In this document: one piece after another, positions 1-14,570 of the stretch
Layout: each line of letters starts with the position of its first letter
Position numbering within the stretch: the stretch's first letter is position 1
DNA from: Aquincola tertiaricarbonis
GTDB taxonomy: Bacteria > Pseudomonadota > Gammaproteobacteria > Burkholderiales > Burkholderiaceae_C
Length of the DNA stretch: 64,000 nt
Assembly: GCF_023573145.1 (NCBI RefSeq)
Contig: NZ_CP097636.1
Span: 1,922,001 to 1,986,000, forward strand
Reading direction: 5' to 3'
Program-made: the position numbers and the translations under genes
Notes under the pieces: generated by a model
Database searches by the model: none
Seen by the model: only the letters and a program-made list of their open reading frames with translations
What the model was told of the DNA's origin: nothing

Positions 1-783
1 TTTGCCACCACGCGCTGGATCACCGGCCCGATGCAGACCGTGCGCTACAACGGCTACCCGACGATGCGCATCTCGGGCGATGCGGCGCCGGGCGTCAGCA
101 CCGGTCAGGCCATCGCCGAGATGGAGCGTCTGGCCAGCCAGCTGCCGCCGGGCTTCGGCTTCGAGTGGACGGGCCAGTCGCGCGAGGAAAAGCTCTCGGG
201 CTCCACCGCCACCATCCTGTTCGCCTTCTCGCTGCTGGCGGTGTTCCTGGCCCTGGCCGCGCTGTATGAAAGCTGGTCCATCCCCGCCTCGGTGCTGCTG
301 GTGGTGCCGCTGGGCATCCTGGGCGCACTGGCCGGCGTGTACCTGCGCGGCTACCCGAACGACGTGTACTTCAAGGTCGGCCTGATCACCGTGATCGGCC
401 TGGCGGCGAAGAACGCGATCCTGATCATCGAGTTCGCGAAGGACCTGCAGGCGCAAGGCAAGAGCGTGTTCGATGCCGCGCTGGAAGCGGCCCACCTGCG
501 GTTCCGCCCGATCATCATGACCTCGCTGGCCTTCATCCTCGGCGTGTTGCCGCTGGTGATCGCCTCGGGCGCCGGCTCGGCCAGCCAGCGCGCGATCGGC
601 ACCGGCGTGATGGGCGGGATGATCGCGGCCACGGTGCTGGCGGTGTTCTTCGTGCCGCTGTTCTTCGTGGTCATCCGCCGCATCTTCAAGGGCAGCGAGC
701 GCCAGCGCCGCATGTACAACCATGAGCTCGAGCAGGACACCCTGCCGCCCTCGACGCCTCCGCAAACGGAGGGCCGTTCGTGA
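1..783 (+). CDS. RND multidrug efflux permease, C-terminal part (5' end outside window)
   Basis: This is the C-terminal 260 residues of a proton-driven HAE1/AcrB-type inner-membrane pump; the reading frame is open from base 1, so the gene begins before the window. The visible part contains the end of the periplasmic porter domain and then five or six hydrophobic segments, including a [16 protein letters not shown] stretch. That is the conserved AcrB-family element that follows the proton-relay helices. The protein ends in a short charged tail. Its stop overlaps the GTG of the following outer-membrane factor by four bases, so pump and outer-membrane channel are co-translated. The adaptor gene is expected upstream of the window. 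Substrates cannot be deduced from this fragment. Family assignment is secure; the exact subfamily is not. Confidence 0.93.
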   Translation, partial: FATTRWITGPMQTVRYNGYPTMRISGDAAPGVSTGQAIAEMERLASQLPPGFGFEWTGQSREEKLSGSTATILFAFSLLAVFLALAALYESWSIPASVLLVVPLGILGALAGVYLRGYPNDVYFKVGLITVIGLAAKNAILIIEFAKDLQAQGKSVFDAALEAAHLRFRPIIMTSLAFILGVLPLVIASGAGSASQRAIGTGVMGGMIAATVLAVFFVPLFFVVIRRIFKGSERQRRMYNHELEQDTLPPSTPPQTEGRS

Positions 784-2231
784 AAGTGCCCGCCATGAAC
801 CCTGACTTCCTCCGTCCCGCCACGCTGGCAGCCGCGGCCCTGGCCGCGCTGCTGGCCGGCTGCAGCACGATGGCGCCCACCTACGAGCGGCCCGCCGCGC
901 CGGTGGCCGCCAGCTATCCCGCGTCGGTGGCCGGCAACACGCAGGCCGGTACCCCGGCCGCCGATCTGGAGTGGCAGCGCTTCTTCAGCGATGCGCGCAC
1001 CAAGCGCCTGATCGAGCTGGCGCTGCAGAACAACCGCGACCTGCGGGTGGCGGTGCTCAACATGGACCGCACCCGCGCGCTCTACCAGGTGCAGCGGGCC
1101 GACCGGCTGCCTTCGGTGAACGGCGTCGCTTCGCTGACCCGCCAGCCCAACACGCAGGGCGACCAGACCAGCCTGTACCAGGTGGGCCTGAGCGTCACCA
1201 GCTACGAGCTGGACCTGTTCGGCCGCGTGCGCAGCCTCAGCGATGCCGCGCTGGCCACCTACCTGGCCACCGAAGAAGGCCGCAAGGCCACGCAGATCAC
1301 GCTGGTGGGCTCGGTGGCGCGTGCAGCGCTGGCCGTGCAGGCCGACGAGGAACTGCTGAAGCTGACGCAGCAGACCCTGGCCACCCGCGAAGAGTCGCTC
1401 AAGCTCTCGCAGCTGCGCTTCGACAACGGCGTGGCCTCGGAGCTGGACCTGCAGCAGGCCCGCTCGCTGGTGGCCTCGGCCCGCGCCACGCTGGCACAAC
1501 AGCAGCGCCAGCGTGAGCTGGACGAGAACGCGCTGGTGCTGCTCGTGGGCCAGCCGCTGCCGGCCGACCTGCCGCCGGTGCTGCCGCTGGCCGAGACGGT
1601 GATGATGGCCGACCTGCCGGCCGGGCTGCCGTCCGACCTGCTGAACCGCCGGCCCGACGTGCGCCAGGCCGAGCAGACGCTGCTGTCGGCCAATGCCAAC
1701 ATCGGCGCGGCGCGGGCGGCCTTCTACCCCCGCATCACGCTCACCGGCAGCGCCGGCACCGCCAGCAGCGAGCTGTCGGGCCTGTTCAAGAGCGGCTCGG
1801 GCGCGTGGACCTTCATCCCGCAGATCTCGCTGCCGATCTTCGACGCCGGCCGCAACCGCGCCAACCTGGACGCCACCACGGTGGCCCGCGACATCGCGGT
1901 GGCCCAGTACGAGAAGGCGGTGCAGACCGCCTTCCGCGAGGTGGCCGATGCCCTGGCCGGCCGTGCCACGCTGGGCGAGCAGGTGCGCCAGCAGCAGGCC
2001 CAGACCGAGGCCGAATCGGCGCGCTTCCGCCTGTCGGACCTGCGCTACCGCAACGGCGTGGCCAGCTACCTCGACCTGCTGGATGCGCAGCGCTCGCTGT
2101 TCACGGTGCAGCAGGCCACGGTGCAGACCCGCCTGGCCGAGCTGCAGAACCAGGTGTCGCTGTACCAGGCGCTGGGTGGCGGCTGGACCGACACCACCGT
2201 GGCCCAGCAGGGCAGCAGCACCGCCCGCTGA
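780..2231 (+). CDS. Outer-membrane efflux lipoprotein, NodT/OprM type
   Basis: This is the outer-membrane channel of the tripartite RND pump encoded immediately upstream. The 483-residue product starts with a lipoprotein signal whose lipobox LLAGC places the lipidated cysteine at residue 28. Two repeated outer-membrane-efflux (TolC-like) domains follow, each rich in Ala, Gln and Leu as expected for the long coiled-coil helices, with the family motif [12 protein letters not shown] in the middle. Length is normal for NodT-family proteins. The chosen GTG overlaps the permease stop (GTGA); an ATG at 795 with the same lipobox is an alternative. The gene is the last of its operon and is followed by a clear terminator hairpin. 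Confidence 0.95.
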   Translation: MKVPAMNPDFLRPATLAAAALAALLAGCSTMAPTYERPAAPVAASYPASVAGNTQAGTPAADLEWQRFFSDARTKRLIELALQNNRDLRVAVLNMDRTRALYQVQRADRLPSVNGVASLTRQPNTQGDQTSLYQVGLSVTSYELDLFGRVRSLSDAALATYLATEEGRKATQITLVGSVARAALAVQADEELLKLTQQTLATREESLKLSQLRFDNGVASELDLQQARSLVASARATLAQQQRQRELDENALVLLVGQPLPADLPPVLPLAETVMMADLPAGLPSDLLNRRPDVRQAEQTLLSANANIGAARAAFYPRITLTGSAGTASSELSGLFKSGSGAWTFIPQISLPIFDAGRNRANLDATTVARDIAVAQYEKAVQTAFREVADALAGRATLGEQVRQQQAQTEAESARFRLSDLRYRNGVASYLDLLDAQRSLFTVQQATVQTRLAELQNQVSLYQALGGGWTDTTVAQQGSSTAR

Positions 2232-2256
2232 GCGGGGCTTGCCGTCTGCAAAAGCC

Positions 2257-2283
2257 AAGGGGCAGCGGAAGCTGCCCCTTTTT
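2257..2283 (+). terminator. Rho-independent terminator, probably bidirectional
   Basis: A ten-base stem with a GGAA tetraloop is followed by five T residues. It lies 26 bases after the outer-membrane factor stop. On the opposite strand the same stem is followed after a few bases by a short T run, so it can also end the convergent eptA transcript. Confidence 0.85.
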
Positions 2284-2308
2284 CATGGCTGCGAGCAGCC
2301 GCGGCACC

Positions 2309-4000
2309 TCACCCCGCGCTGCAGCCCGCGTACAGGTCGTTCGCGCGGCGGTAGATGCCGGTCTGCACGTCCAGCAGGCCCAGCACCGAATGGAACCAGT
2401 CGTCGTGGCTGCGGCGTTCGTCGGCCTGCTGCTTCAGGCAGGCCGTGCGCAGGCCGCTGCGTTGCTCATAGGCGGGCGACAGCCAGGTGATCCAGGGCAC
2501 GCGCTTCTGCACGTCGGGCGCCACCGCGTAGGGCAGGCCGTGCAGGTACAGGTTGTTCTCGCCCAGCGATTCGCCATGGTCGGCCAGGTACACCATGGCC
2601 GTGGGCTGAGAGCCCTTGGTCTTGAGCCAGCGGATGGTGCTGGCCAGGAAGTGGTCGGTGTAGGCGATGCTGTTGTCGTAGGCATTGACCAGCGACTCGC
2701 GGCTGCATTCCTGCAGCGATGGGCTGGTGCATTCAGGCTGGAAGCGCTTGAACTCGGCCGTTGAACGCTTGCTGTACGCCGGCCCGTGGCTGCCCATCTG
2801 GTGCATCACCACCACCACGCCGCGCGCCCGGCGCTCAGGGGGCAGGGCGGCGATGCGCTCGTCCAGGCCCTTGAGCATCACCATGTCCATGCACTGGCCG
2901 CCAGGGCACAGCTGCGGATCGGACCCGCTGCTGGTATTGACGTTGGGCACCCGATCGCACACGCCCTTGCAGCCCGACTGGTTGTCCAGCCACAGCACCG
3001 CCAGGCCGGCGCGCTGCAGCACGTCCATCAGGCCTTCGGAATCCTGCTTGCGGTCGAGGTAGCCCTCACGTCCCAGGTGCGAGAACATGCAGGGCACCGA
3101 GGCCGCGGTGCTGGTGCCGCAGGACCACACATTGCGCAGGCTGGCCACGTTTTCCTTCGCCAGCTCGGGCGTGGTGTCCCGGCCATAGCCGTTGAGGCCG
3201 AAGTTGCCGGCGCGGCCGGTTTCGCCCAGCACCAGCACCACCAGCGGCGGCTGCGCCTGTCGGCTGTAGCTGGTGCCCAGCACCGCGTCCTCGCCGATCG
3301 GCTGCAGCGGCCCCTCGGCCCGCCGCAGCGGCTTGGCCGCCACGTCGGCCACCGCCCACACGGCGTTCAGCGGGTTGATCAGGTAGCGCACGTCCTTGTG
3401 GTTGCGCATCAAGGAGGACAGCGGCTGGAAGCAGGCCAGCAGCAGGCCCGCCGCCACCGCCAGGCTGGCCACGAACAGGCCCAGGTTGCCCAGCGCGCGC
3501 CGACCGGGCGTGCCGTAGCGCACCGGCGTGCGCCACAGCAGCAGCGCCGGCAGCAGCCCGGCCACCCCCAGCGTGAGCACCAGACGCAGGCTCAGCAGGT
3601 CGCCGGCTTCGTGGGCATCGGTCTGCAGCACGTTCACCACCATCGAGGGGTCGATGACGATGCCGTACATGCGCATGAAATGCATCGCCGCGGCGGCCGT
3701 GACCAGCAGCAGCGTCAGCACCGGCTTGAGGGTCCAGCGCCAGGCCAGCAGGCTCACCAACGTGACGATCAGCGCGCTGATGATGCCGGCGCAACCCAGG
3801 CCCAGCAGCAGGCCACGCAGGCCGTGCAGCAACCCCAGATCGCCCAGCTTGGCCCACAGCGCCAGGTTGCAGGCGGTGGCCATCCAGCCCGCGGCCGCCA
3901 GCGTCACCAACCAGGGCGCACGGCCGGCGCTGGCAGCGTGGGGCAGGGGATCGGCGGCCACCTTGTGGCGGCGCCAGGTCCAGAAAGTGAGCGAGGTCAT
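2309..4000 (-). CDS. eptA: Phosphoethanolamine--lipid A transferase, EptA family
   Basis: This inner-membrane enzyme transfers phosphoethanolamine from phosphatidylethanolamine to lipid A, which lowers surface charge and gives resistance to cationic peptides such as polymyxin. The 563-residue product has five predicted N-terminal membrane helices (roughly 30-190) and then a periplasmic sulfatase-fold catalytic domain. Visible catalytic elements are LGETGRAGNFGLNGYGR (metal ligand E260), the nucleophile region CGTSTAASVPCMFS (Thr298 likely) and ADHGESLGENNLYLHG near the C-terminus. Paired cysteines in the soluble domain match the disulfides of the family. The ATG overlaps the upstream PAP2 stop by four bases. 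A much longer open frame extends upstream of this ATG, but it runs antisense through the PAP2 and regulator genes and was not used. Confidence 0.95.
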   Translation of the reverse strand: MTSLTFWTWRRHKVAADPLPHAASAGRAPWLVTLAAAGWMATACNLALWAKLGDLGLLHGLRGLLLGLGCAGIISALIVTLVSLLAWRWTLKPVLTLLLVTAAAAMHFMRMYGIVIDPSMVVNVLQTDAHEAGDLLSLRLVLTLGVAGLLPALLLWRTPVRYGTPGRRALGNLGLFVASLAVAAGLLLACFQPLSSLMRNHKDVRYLINPLNAVWAVADVAAKPLRRAEGPLQPIGEDAVLGTSYSRQAQPPLVVLVLGETGRAGNFGLNGYGRDTTPELAKENVASLRNVWSCGTSTAASVPCMFSHLGREGYLDRKQDSEGLMDVLQRAGLAVLWLDNQSGCKGVCDRVPNVNTSSGSDPQLCPGGQCMDMVMLKGLDERIAALPPERRARGVVVVMHQMGSHGPAYSKRSTAEFKRFQPECTSPSLQECSRESLVNAYDNSIAYTDHFLASTIRWLKTKGSQPTAMVYLADHGESLGENNLYLHGLPYAVAPDVQKRVPWITWLSPAYEQRSGLRTACLKQQADERRSHDDWFHSVLGLLDVQTGIYRRANDLYAGCSAG

Positions 4001-4749
4001 GCAGACTCCGTCGGGGCAGCCAGGGGCTGCCGCACGCGCAGGCGTTGAAACAGCAGGTCGGTGGCCAGGGCCACCCACCAGCAGACATAGGCCGACCACA
4101 GGGTGTGGCTCATGAAATGCGCACCGCGCATCTGCTGGCCCAGACCCAGTACCGTGCCGGCCAGCAGCGCGCCGCCCAGCCAGGCCCAGGCCTGCCGGCG
4201 GTCGTGCTGGCGGCAGGCGAAAAAGCCTGCGATGAAGGCAAAACCGGCCGAGGCATGGCCGGCCGGAAAGCAGTGGCCGGTGCCCCCATCGGTCAGTCCC
4301 GGTGGCCAGTGCCAGTGCGACATGTACTGCGCGCTGCGGCCAAACATCGTCAGCTCCTGCGGGCAACTGGTGGTGCTCAGGCTCTTGAGCGCCGACACCG
4401 CCAGCACCGCGGCCAGCGCCCCCACCGCCAGCTGCAGCCGGCGGCCGGGCGGCAGGCGGTGCAGCGGCCCACGCGGCCACCACACGCCGATGCACAAGGC
4501 CAGCACCAGCGCCCAGGCGGCGATGCGACCGCCCTCGTGCAGCACGGTGGTCAGCAGCCAGTGGCTGCGCAGCGCAAAGCCGTCGGCATCGCCGAACAGC
4601 CTGGCCATCGGCAGGTCGAGGCCGCTGGCATCCCACGCCAGCAGCGCCGCCAGCATCACGAGGGAGGCGAGCAGCAGCTGGCGCAGGCCCCTCGACGCCC
4701 GCGGCGAAGCGGGCAGGGCGGCGGGGCCGGGCCGGGCATGGGACAACAT
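3997..4749 (-). CDS. PAP2-family membrane phosphatase
   Basis: This is a 250-residue polytopic protein of the phosphatidic-acid phosphatase type 2 superfamily. It has about six hydrophobic helices and the three signature elements in order. The first motif reads K-S-L-S-T-T-S-C-P (the usual Arg is Cys, as seen in relatives of this subfamily), the second is FPAGHASAG, and the third is RGAHFMSHTLW with the catalytic His. It is the first gene of a two-gene operon with eptA (ATGA overlap), directly behind a PmrA-box-like repeat. A role as lipid A or undecaprenyl phosphatase acting together with EptA is an inference from this context. The ATG at 4749 is preferred to a GTG at 4782, because the GTG would place the start inside the regulatory repeat. 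Confidence 0.9.
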   Translation of the reverse strand: MLSHARPGPAALPASPRASRGLRQLLLASLVMLAALLAWDASGLDLPMARLFGDADGFALRSHWLLTTVLHEGGRIAAWALVLALCIGVWWPRGPLHRLPPGRRLQLAVGALAAVLAVSALKSLSTTSCPQELTMFGRSAQYMSHWHWPPGLTDGGTGHCFPAGHASAGFAFIAGFFACRQHDRRQAWAWLGGALLAGTVLGLGQQMRGAHFMSHTLWSAYVCWWVALATDLLFQRLRVRQPLAAPTESA

Positions 4750-4781
4750 CTTTTCCACGCTGTGCACGGTAGGGCGCCGCA

Positions 4782-4798
4782 CTTAAGACCACCTTAAG
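4782..4798. promoter_or_regulatory. PmrA-box-like direct repeat CTTAAG-N5-CTTAAG
   Basis: Two identical CTTAAG hexamers are separated by ACCAC. This is the half-site, spacing and arrangement known for PmrA/BasR binding. Each half is itself palindromic, so the site reads the same on both strands. It sits between the PAP2-eptA operon (33 bases from its ATG) and the response-regulator gene (43 bases from its ATG), where it could serve both promoters. Confidence 0.75.
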
Positions 4799-4840
4799 AG
4801 CCCCATCCCGGCGGTCCTGAAGGCGGGCCACAATCGGTGC

Positions 4841-5524
4841 ATGCGTGTGTTGGTGGTGGAAGACGACGAGGGCATCGCGGCCGGCCTGGCGCTCAGCCTG
4901 CGGCAGCATGGCCATGCCCTGGACCAGGCGGGCAGCGTGGCCGCGGCCTGGTCGATGCTGCAGGCCGAGCCCTTCGACCTGCTGCTGCTCGACCTGGGCC
5001 TGCCCGATGGCGACGGCACCGAGCTGCTGCGCCGGCTGCGGGCCAGCCCGCCTGGCCGCCTGCCGGATGCGGCGCTGCCGGTGCTGATCATGACCGCGCG
5101 CGACGAGGTGGCCTCGCGCATCGCCGGGCTGGACCTGGGCGCCGACGATTACGTGACCAAGCCCTTCCACCCCGACGAGCTGGTGGCCCGCATGCGGGCG
5201 CTGCGCCGCCGGGCGGCCGGTCGCGCCACGCCGCTGCTGCAGTGTGGCGAGCTGGCCATCGACCCCGCCGCCCGCAGCGTGCTGCGCGCCGGCCGGCCGG
5301 TGGAGCTGTCGCCACGCGAATTCGCGGTGCTGATGGCGCTCGTGGAGGTGCGGCCGCGGGTGTTGTCGCGCGCGCAGATTGAGGCCGCGCTCTACAACTT
5401 CGATGCCGGGCTGGAAAGCAATGCCATCGAGGTGCATGTGCACCACCTGCGCCGCAAGCTGGGTGAAGGCGTCATCCGCACGCTGCGCGGCGTCGGCTAC
5501 TTCGTGCCGGCGGACGCTGCCTGA
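4841..5524 (+). CDS. OmpR-family response regulator, PmrA/QseB-like
   Basis: This is a 227-residue DNA-binding regulator. The receiver domain (1-120) has the acidic pocket VVEDDE at 6-10, phospho-acceptor D51 in LLLDLGLPDGDG, a switch Thr in IMTARD and Lys in VTKPFHPDEL. A winged-helix effector domain (about 128-222) follows and ends in the usual RGVGYFV. It is followed by its histidine kinase with start and stop overlapping. Position opposite eptA and the CTTAAG repeat supports a PmrA-like role that includes autoregulation; the family is certain, the orthology inferred. Confidence 0.93.
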   Translation: MRVLVVEDDEGIAAGLALSLRQHGHALDQAGSVAAAWSMLQAEPFDLLLLDLGLPDGDGTELLRRLRASPPGRLPDAALPVLIMTARDEVASRIAGLDLGADDYVTKPFHPDELVARMRALRRRAAGRATPLLQCGELAIDPAARSVLRAGRPVELSPREFAVLMALVEVRPRVLSRAQIEAALYNFDAGLESNAIEVHVHHLRRKLGEGVIRTLRGVGYFVPADAA

Positions 5525-6882
5525 TGGCCGGCCGCACCCTGCTGCACCACCTGCTGGGCTGGACGCTCGGCGCGCTGGCGCTGGTGTGGGCCAGCTTCAT
5601 CGTGGTCGGCTTTGCCACCGGCGTGCACGAAGCCGACGAGCTGACCGACGGCCACCTGGCCAGCGTGGCCGGGCTGCAGGCGGCGATGCACGAGGGCCGC
5701 TTCGATCCATTGACCCGCCTGGACCCCGGGCGCGACGTGCCGGAGGGGCTGAAGAGCCACGACTACCAGCAGTCCATGAGCGTGGTGGTCTGGGACGGCC
5801 AGGGCCGGCTGGTCACCGCCACCGGCAATGCGCCGCTGCCCGTCTTCGACCGCTCGACCGGCTTTGCCGACATGACGCTCGGCCATCCGCCGGAACGCTG
5901 GCGCACCTTTTCACGCTGGGACGGGCCCGAGCAGCACCGCAAGATCACCGTGATGCTGAGCATCGAGGAGCGCGACGACCTGGCCTGGGACATCGCGCTG
6001 CAGGTGGCCAGCCCAGGCCTGTGGGTGATGCCGGCCATCGCGGTGGCGCTGGGCCTGGCGGTGCGGCGCGGCCTGAAGCCGCTGCACGACCTTTCGCGCG
6101 ACGTGCTGGGCCTGGACGTGCACCGGGCGGAACCGCTGCCCACGCGCCACCCGCACGAAGAATTCAAGGTGGTGGTGGACTCCATCAACACCCTGGTGAG
6201 CCGCCAGCATGCGGCGCTGACGCGCGAGCGCCAGCTGGCCAGCGAGCTGGCGCATGAGCTGCGCACGCCGCTGGCCTCCCTCGCGCTGCATGCGCGCGGG
6301 CTGCAGGGCGAGATGAGCGACGAGGACCGCCGCGCCTCGCTGCAGCGGCTGGAGGACGACGCGCTGCGCGCCGGCCAGGTGGTGCAGCAGCTGCTGACGC
6401 TGGCGCGCGCCAGCCGGGCCCAGATGGACGAAGCCGTGCGCCCCTGCGATCTGGACGCCCTGGCCCGCCAGCTGCTGGCCGACTATGCGCAGCGGGCGCT
6501 CGATTCGGGCCACGACCTGGGCCTGGACAGTGCCGGCCCCTTCCTGCTGGAAGGCCACCCGCTGCTGCTGGACCTGGCCCTGCGCAACCTGCTGGACAAC
6601 GCGCTGGGCCACACCCCGCGTGGCACGCGGGTGGAGGTGCAGCTGGACGCCAGGGCCCGCTGGCTGCAGGTGTGCGACGACGGCGCCGGCGTGCCCTGCG
6701 AACCCGGCCACCGCTTCAACGCCGGCCTGGGCCTGGGCCACCGCGTGATCGAGAAGGTGGCCGCCATCCACGACGCCCGCTTCGAACGAGCACCCGCGCC
6801 GCCCGGGTTTTCCACGTGCTACCGGCTGAGCTTTCCGGCGCTTCAGAACCGGGAAACAGGCCCGGGAGCCGACGGCGCCTGA
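5524..6882 (+). CDS. Sensor histidine kinase, PmrB/QseC-like
   Basis: This 452-residue inner-membrane kinase pairs with the preceding response regulator. It has an N-terminal membrane helix (about 10-32), a periplasmic domain of roughly 130 residues, a second helix near 155-180 and a HAMP-like linker. A DHp domain follows with phospho-acceptor His in ELAHELRTPLASLALHA. The C-terminal HATPase domain has N-box NLLDNALGHTPRGTRVE and the DDGAGVP and GLGLGHRVIEK glycine boxes. The ATG lies within the regulator's stop (TGATG), a sign of translational coupling. Its ligand is unknown; a periplasmic metal or pH signal would fit a PmrB-like role. It ends 24 bases from the convergent GntR gene with no obvious terminator. 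Confidence 0.93.
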   Translation: MAGRTLLHHLLGWTLGALALVWASFIVVGFATGVHEADELTDGHLASVAGLQAAMHEGRFDPLTRLDPGRDVPEGLKSHDYQQSMSVVVWDGQGRLVTATGNAPLPVFDRSTGFADMTLGHPPERWRTFSRWDGPEQHRKITVMLSIEERDDLAWDIALQVASPGLWVMPAIAVALGLAVRRGLKPLHDLSRDVLGLDVHRAEPLPTRHPHEEFKVVVDSINTLVSRQHAALTRERQLASELAHELRTPLASLALHARGLQGEMSDEDRRASLQRLEDDALRAGQVVQQLLTLARASRAQMDEAVRPCDLDALARQLLADYAQRALDSGHDLGLDSAGPFLLEGHPLLLDLALRNLLDNALGHTPRGTRVEVQLDARARWLQVCDDGAGVPCEPGHRFNAGLGLGHRVIEKVAAIHDARFERAPAPPGFSTCYRLSFPALQNRETGPGADGA

Positions 6883-6906
6883 AGCTGGCCGCGTGCCTCG
6901 CAGCGA

Positions 6907-7599
6907 TCAAGCCACCCCCGGCCGCACCGTGGCGGCCGACAGCCCATTGCGGAAGTGCTCACGCGTCAAGGCCTCGGCCTGCGCCGCATCGCGGGCCTGC
7001 AGCGCCTGCATCAGCGCGCGGTGCTCGGCCAGTGAGTCGGCCAGCCGGCCTTCGCGGAACAGCGAGTGGTGGCGGTTGAGTTTCATCACCTTGCGCAGGT
7101 CCACCACCACCTGGCTGCGCCAGCGGTTGCCGGCGATCTCGAGGATGCGCATGTGGAAGGCTTCGTTCAGCGCGAAGAAGCGCTCGCGGTCGTCCACCGC
7201 CTGCTCCAGCTGCGCATGCAGGCCGGCCAGCTCGGCCAGCTGCGCGTCGCTGGCCACGCGGGCCACGTCGGCGGCGGCATCGCTCTCCAGCAGCGACAGC
7301 AGGTGGTAGACGTCGGTCACGTCGCGCGCCGACATCTCGGTGACGTAGGCGCCGCGGCGCGGCCGCATGGTGATCAGGCCCTCGGTGGCCAGCACCTTCA
7401 GCGCCTCGCGCAGCGGCGTGCGGCTGATGCCGTATTCGGCGCACAGCCGCTGTTCGTCGATCCAGCTGCCCGGCGCCAGCGTGTGCGACAGGATGGCGCC
7501 GCGCAGCCGCTCGGCCACGTGTTCGTACATCGGCCGGCCATCGGCGCGGGCGGCCGTCATCGCCCCGTCGGGGGAAGTGGTCATGGCTGTCTGTGACAT
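6907..7599 (-). CDS. FadR/FCD-type GntR transcriptional regulator
   Basis: This 230-residue regulator has an N-terminal winged helix (EHVAERLRGAILSHTLAPGSW, then ISRTPLREALKVLATEGLI) and a C-terminal all-helical FCD ligand domain. That domain carries the family's Asp/His metal and acid-binding pattern (ALNEAFHMRILEIAGN, HRALMQAL). It is divergently transcribed from the methylmalonyl-CoA mutase operon and is the natural candidate to regulate it in response to an acyl-CoA or organic acid. The ATG at 7599 gives the usual length; an upstream ATG at 7698 would run through the palindromic operator and was not used. Confidence 0.92.
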   Translation of the reverse strand: MSQTAMTTSPDGAMTAARADGRPMYEHVAERLRGAILSHTLAPGSWIDEQRLCAEYGISRTPLREALKVLATEGLITMRPRRGAYVTEMSARDVTDVYHLLSLLESDAAADVARVASDAQLAELAGLHAQLEQAVDDRERFFALNEAFHMRILEIAGNRWRSQVVVDLRKVMKLNRHHSLFREGRLADSLAEHRALMQALQARDAAQAEALTREHFRNGLSAATVRPGVA

Positions 7600-7643
7600 G
7601 TGGCCGGAATCTCGCGCGGGTTTGACTTCGCGGTGGGCATCTG

Positions 7644-7665
7644 CATAATTCAGTTTTGAATTATG
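7644..7665. promoter_or_regulatory. Perfect 9-bp inverted repeat, candidate FCD-regulator operator
   Basis: CATAATTCA and its exact complement TGAATTATG are separated by GTTT. This AT-rich island lies in otherwise GC-rich DNA, 45 bases from the regulator ATG and 62 bases from the mutase ATG. Size, symmetry and position fit an operator for the divergent GntR-family regulator controlling both directions. Confidence 0.75.
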
Positions 7666-7727
7666 GCCGTGCGGCGAATCGAATGTCCAGTCGGACATGC
7701 CCTGTACAGCGGCCTCTGGAGCCTTCG

Positions 7728-9898
<2,171 letters not shown>

Positions 9899-9902
<4 letters not shown>

Positions 9903-10951
9903 ACACCGACACCGCGATCGACCGCATGCTGCCGCCGGCCGACCAGGCGCTGGTGAGCGCGGTGCTGGGCCCGCCCGGGCCCGCGCAGCGCCGCGCCATC
10001 GCCAAGACCATCACGCTGCTGGAATCGTCGCGCGACGACCACCGCCGCCGTGCCGACGAGGTGCTGAACACCTTGCTGCCGCACAGCGGGCGCTCGTTCC
10101 GCCTGGGCATCAGCGGCGTGCCCGGCGTGGGCAAGAGCACCTTCATCGAAGGGCTGGGCCTGTACCTCATCGGCCAGGGCCACCGGGTGGCGGTGCTGGC
10201 CATCGACCCATCTTCCAGCGTGTCGGGCGGCAGCATCCTGGGCGACAAGACGCGCATGGAGCAGCTCTCGGTGCATGAGCAGGCCTTCATCCGCCCCAGC
10301 CCGGCCAGCGGCACGCTGGGCGGCGTGGCCGAGCGCACCCGTGAATCCATGCTGGTGGCCGAAGCCGCGGGCTACGACGTGGTGATCGTCGAGACCGTGG
10401 GCGTGGGCCAGAGCGAGACGGCCGTCAGCGGCATGACCGACCTCTTCGTGCTGCTGCAGCTGCCCAATGCCGGCGACGACCTGCAGGCCATCAAGAAGGG
10501 CGTGATGGAGCTGGCCGACCTGGTGGTCATCAACAAGGCCGACCTGGACGAGGCCGCCGCCACCCGGGCCCGGGCCCAGATCACCTCGGCGCTGCGGCTG
10601 TTCGGCCACCACGGCAACCCGGCCCATGCCAGCCATGCGGTGGACGGTGCGCCGGTGATCTGGCAACCGCAGGTGCTGCAGCTCAGCGCGCTCAAGGGCC
10701 AGGGATTGCCCGAGTTCTGGGCCGCGGTCAGCCGCTTCCGCGAGCTGCAGGCCGCCGCCGGCCGGCTGGCCGAGCGCCGCCGCACGCAAGACCAGGCCTG
10801 GATGTGGGAACGCATCGAGGCCGGCCTGAAGAGCCGCTTCCGCCAGCACCCCGCGGTGCGGGAAGCGCTGCCCGAAATCCACACCCAGGTGCGCGCCGGC
10901 ACGCTGGCCGCCTCGGTGGCGGCGCGGCGGCTGCTCGACCTGCTGAACTGA
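9899..10951 (+). CDS. meaB: Methylmalonyl-CoA mutase-associated GTPase MeaB (ArgK family)
   Basis: This G3E-family GTPase protects and reloads cobalamin in methylmalonyl-CoA mutase. The product is 350 residues from the TTG that overlaps the mutase stop (TTGA), or 341 from an ATG at 9926. It shows P-loop [12 protein letters not shown], the [19 protein letters not shown] segment, the switch region [13 protein letters not shown] and the base-recognition motif NKADLDE. A C-terminal dimerisation arm is present. Immediate coupling to the mutase gene supports MeaB rather than an unrelated ArgK paralogue. Confidence 0.95.
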
Positions 10952-10979
10952 TTCGCTTGACCAGAAAGGCCACGACGCC

Positions 10980-12512
<1,533 letters not shown>

Positions 12513-12523
12513 GGTCCGGCGCC

Positions 12524-14551
<2,028 letters not shown>

Positions 14552-14570
14552 TTGACAAGGAGAGGGCTGC

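Noticed and set aside
351..2258. 635-codon minus-strand frame opposite the RND genes
   Set aside because: It is a compositional shadow of two well-supported efflux genes.
4001..5446. Upstream extension of the eptA frame to more than 1000 codons
   Set aside because: The extension runs antisense through PAP2 and the response regulator. The ATG at 4000 gives a normal EptA length and overlaps the PAP2 stop as expected.
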